Source: Methylococcaceae bacterium
GTDB taxonomy: Bacteria > Pseudomonadota > Gammaproteobacteria > Methylococcales > Methylomonadaceae
Assembly: GCA_005779525.1 (NCBI GenBank)
Contig: SXIZ01000071.1
Location: forward strand, 1 to 25,887
Direction: 5' to 3'
Length of the DNA: 25,887 nucleotides
The notes beneath the pieces were generated by a model. That model saw only the letters and a program-made list of their open reading frames with translations, was not told where the DNA came from and made no database searches. Within the stretch, counting starts at the first letter, position 1. Each line of letters starts with the position of its first letter. This document shows, piece after piece, positions 25,081 through 25,887 of the stretch. The translations under genes were made by a program, and so were the position numbers.

Positions 25081-25887
25081 TTATTTAAATGGCAAATTAC
25101 GCAGAAAATTTTCTTTAAAGGTCGATTCTGCGGCACCTGATTGATTTAATTTTTCCAAAGCCTGACCTTTTAAGATATAGGCGTTTGAATTCGAAGGTTC
25201 AAGTGCAATCACTTTGCTGAAATCTTGTTCTGCCAATTGGTATTGCTCTTGCTCAAAATAAATCCGGCCACGATTAAAGTAAGCGTTCACCGCTAGATAG
25301 CCTTGGTCTTTAGCTAGCGCTATAGTTTTTGTGAAATCAACTATAGCCTCTGACTCACGATGAGCTTTATTTAAAAATACACCACGATTGTAAAAAACAC
25401 GCTCCACACCAGGAAGGTTTTGCAAATTCTGGTCCATCAATAATTTAGCAGCATCATCCCACACAAGGATAGAATCACTGAAAGTATTTAATCGATTCCA
25501 GGTTAATGGCACCAGAACTAAGGCGCAGCACAACAAAACTGTATTTGCCAATTTAGCGGATAACTTTCGAAATAACCAGGGCAAAGCCAAAAATATCCCT
25601 GGCATCCATAAATAGCTACGATACAGCACAAATGATTCTTGTACCCGAATAACTGCAAACTCAGTAAAAAATAATAACCAAGGACATAGCATGGCTAACC
25701 CTAATAATCCCCGTTCGCCACGATGCTTCAAAAAGCTGAAAGCCCAAATCGGATAACTGATAAAAGCTAGACACCCTAAACTTTCAGGAAAGCTGAGCAG
25801 TTTAGTCACAAAAGGGTAGTAAATATCTATAGCCATCCACGCCGTATTGGGTAATAACCATAAACCCAAATATTTAAAAAATAAGTA
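25081..25887 (-). CDS. Membrane TPR protein, 5' end cut by window edge
   Basis: C-terminal 268 residues of a larger protein; the reading frame is open to the last base, so the apparent TTG start at 25869 is not the real start. The visible part begins with YLFFKYLGLWLLPNTAW followed by several hydrophobic helices (to about 125 from the edge), then three tetratricopeptide repeats, e.g. FYNRGVFLNKAHRESEAIVD and YFNRGRIYFEQEQYQLAEQD. Multi-helix membrane region followed by TPRs is the plan of bacterial TMTC/PMT-like (GT-C related) proteins common in exopolysaccharide loci, so a role as a glycosyltransferase or assembly protein is possible but unproven. The catalytic N terminus, if any, lies outside. 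The same strand and short gap put it upstream of wcaJ in one operon. Confidence 0.75.
   Translation of the reverse strand, partial: YLFFKYLGLWLLPNTAWMAIDIYYPFVTKLLSFPESLGCLAFISYPIWAFSFLKHRGERGLLGLAMLCPWLLFFTEFAVIRVQESFVLYRSYLWMPGIFLALPWLFRKLSAKLANTVLLCCALVLVPLTWNRLNTFSDSILVWDDAAKLLMDQNLQNLPGVERVFYNRGVFLNKAHRESEAIVDFTKTIALAKDQGYLAVNAYFNRGRIYFEQEQYQLAEQDFSKVIALEPSNSNAYILKGQALEKLNQSGAAESTFKENFLRNLPFK

Noticed and set aside
1..25887. CRISPR arrays, tRNA or rRNA genes, insertion sequences, phage or integrase genes
   Set aside because: No direct repeat arrays, cloverleaf sequence, terminal repeats with transposase, or integrase motifs were seen on either strand.

Overview
The window looks like a chromosomal segment of a non-enteric gammaproteobacterium with moderately AT-rich codon use. 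The evidence is the gatCAB operon diverging from mreBCD (the arrangement found in Pseudomonas-type genomes), followed by the classical elongasome order mrdA-rodA-mltB-dacA, a D-amino-acid transaminase and a ybeD-type gene. All protein families are Gram-negative. An exosortase fused to an EpsI domain at the right end suggests an environmental, exopolysaccharide- or biofilm-forming lineage such as a methanotroph or sulfur oxidiser. That lineage guess is inference; no rRNA or other marker is present to confirm it.

Layout. (1) 122-5043, minus strand: an EptA-type lipid A phosphoethanolamine transferase lies downstream of gatC-gatA-gatB, the tRNA-dependent amidotransferase. (2) 5229-14483, plus strand: mreB, mreC, mreD, mrdA (PBP2), rodA, mltB, dacA, dat and ybeD. 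This is a long cell-wall elongation cluster with several stop/start overlaps; a factor-independent terminator sits between mreB and mreC. The rlpA gene usually found before dacA and the lipB-lipA pair usually found after ybeD are absent. (3) 14769-18908: a 1379-residue SNF2-family ATPase, flanked by two intergenic stretches of about 285 and 373 bases. (4) 19282-25887: an envelope-glycan and protein-sorting locus. On the plus strand are an exosortase-EpsI fusion (XrtD-like) and a WecA/MraY-family sugar-phosphate transferase with a long membrane extension. Converging on them from the minus strand are a membrane TPR protein (cut by the window edge), a WcaJ-type undecaprenyl-phosphate glucose phosphotransferase and a family 2 glycosyltransferase.

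How the genes fit together. MreBCD, RodA and PBP2 form the machine for lateral wall synthesis. MltB and DacA trim the product, and Dat supplies or recycles D-amino acids. The right end describes glycan priming on undecaprenyl phosphate, chain building, and a C-terminal sorting protease expected to process secreted proteins at the inner membrane; none of its substrates is encoded here. The points most worth following up are the exosortase promoter region, the two structurally unrelated priming enzymes in one locus, the membrane extension on the WecA-like protein, the mreB/mreC terminator and the possible structured RNA before the SNF2 gene. No tRNA, rRNA, CRISPR array, insertion sequence or phage gene was recognised.
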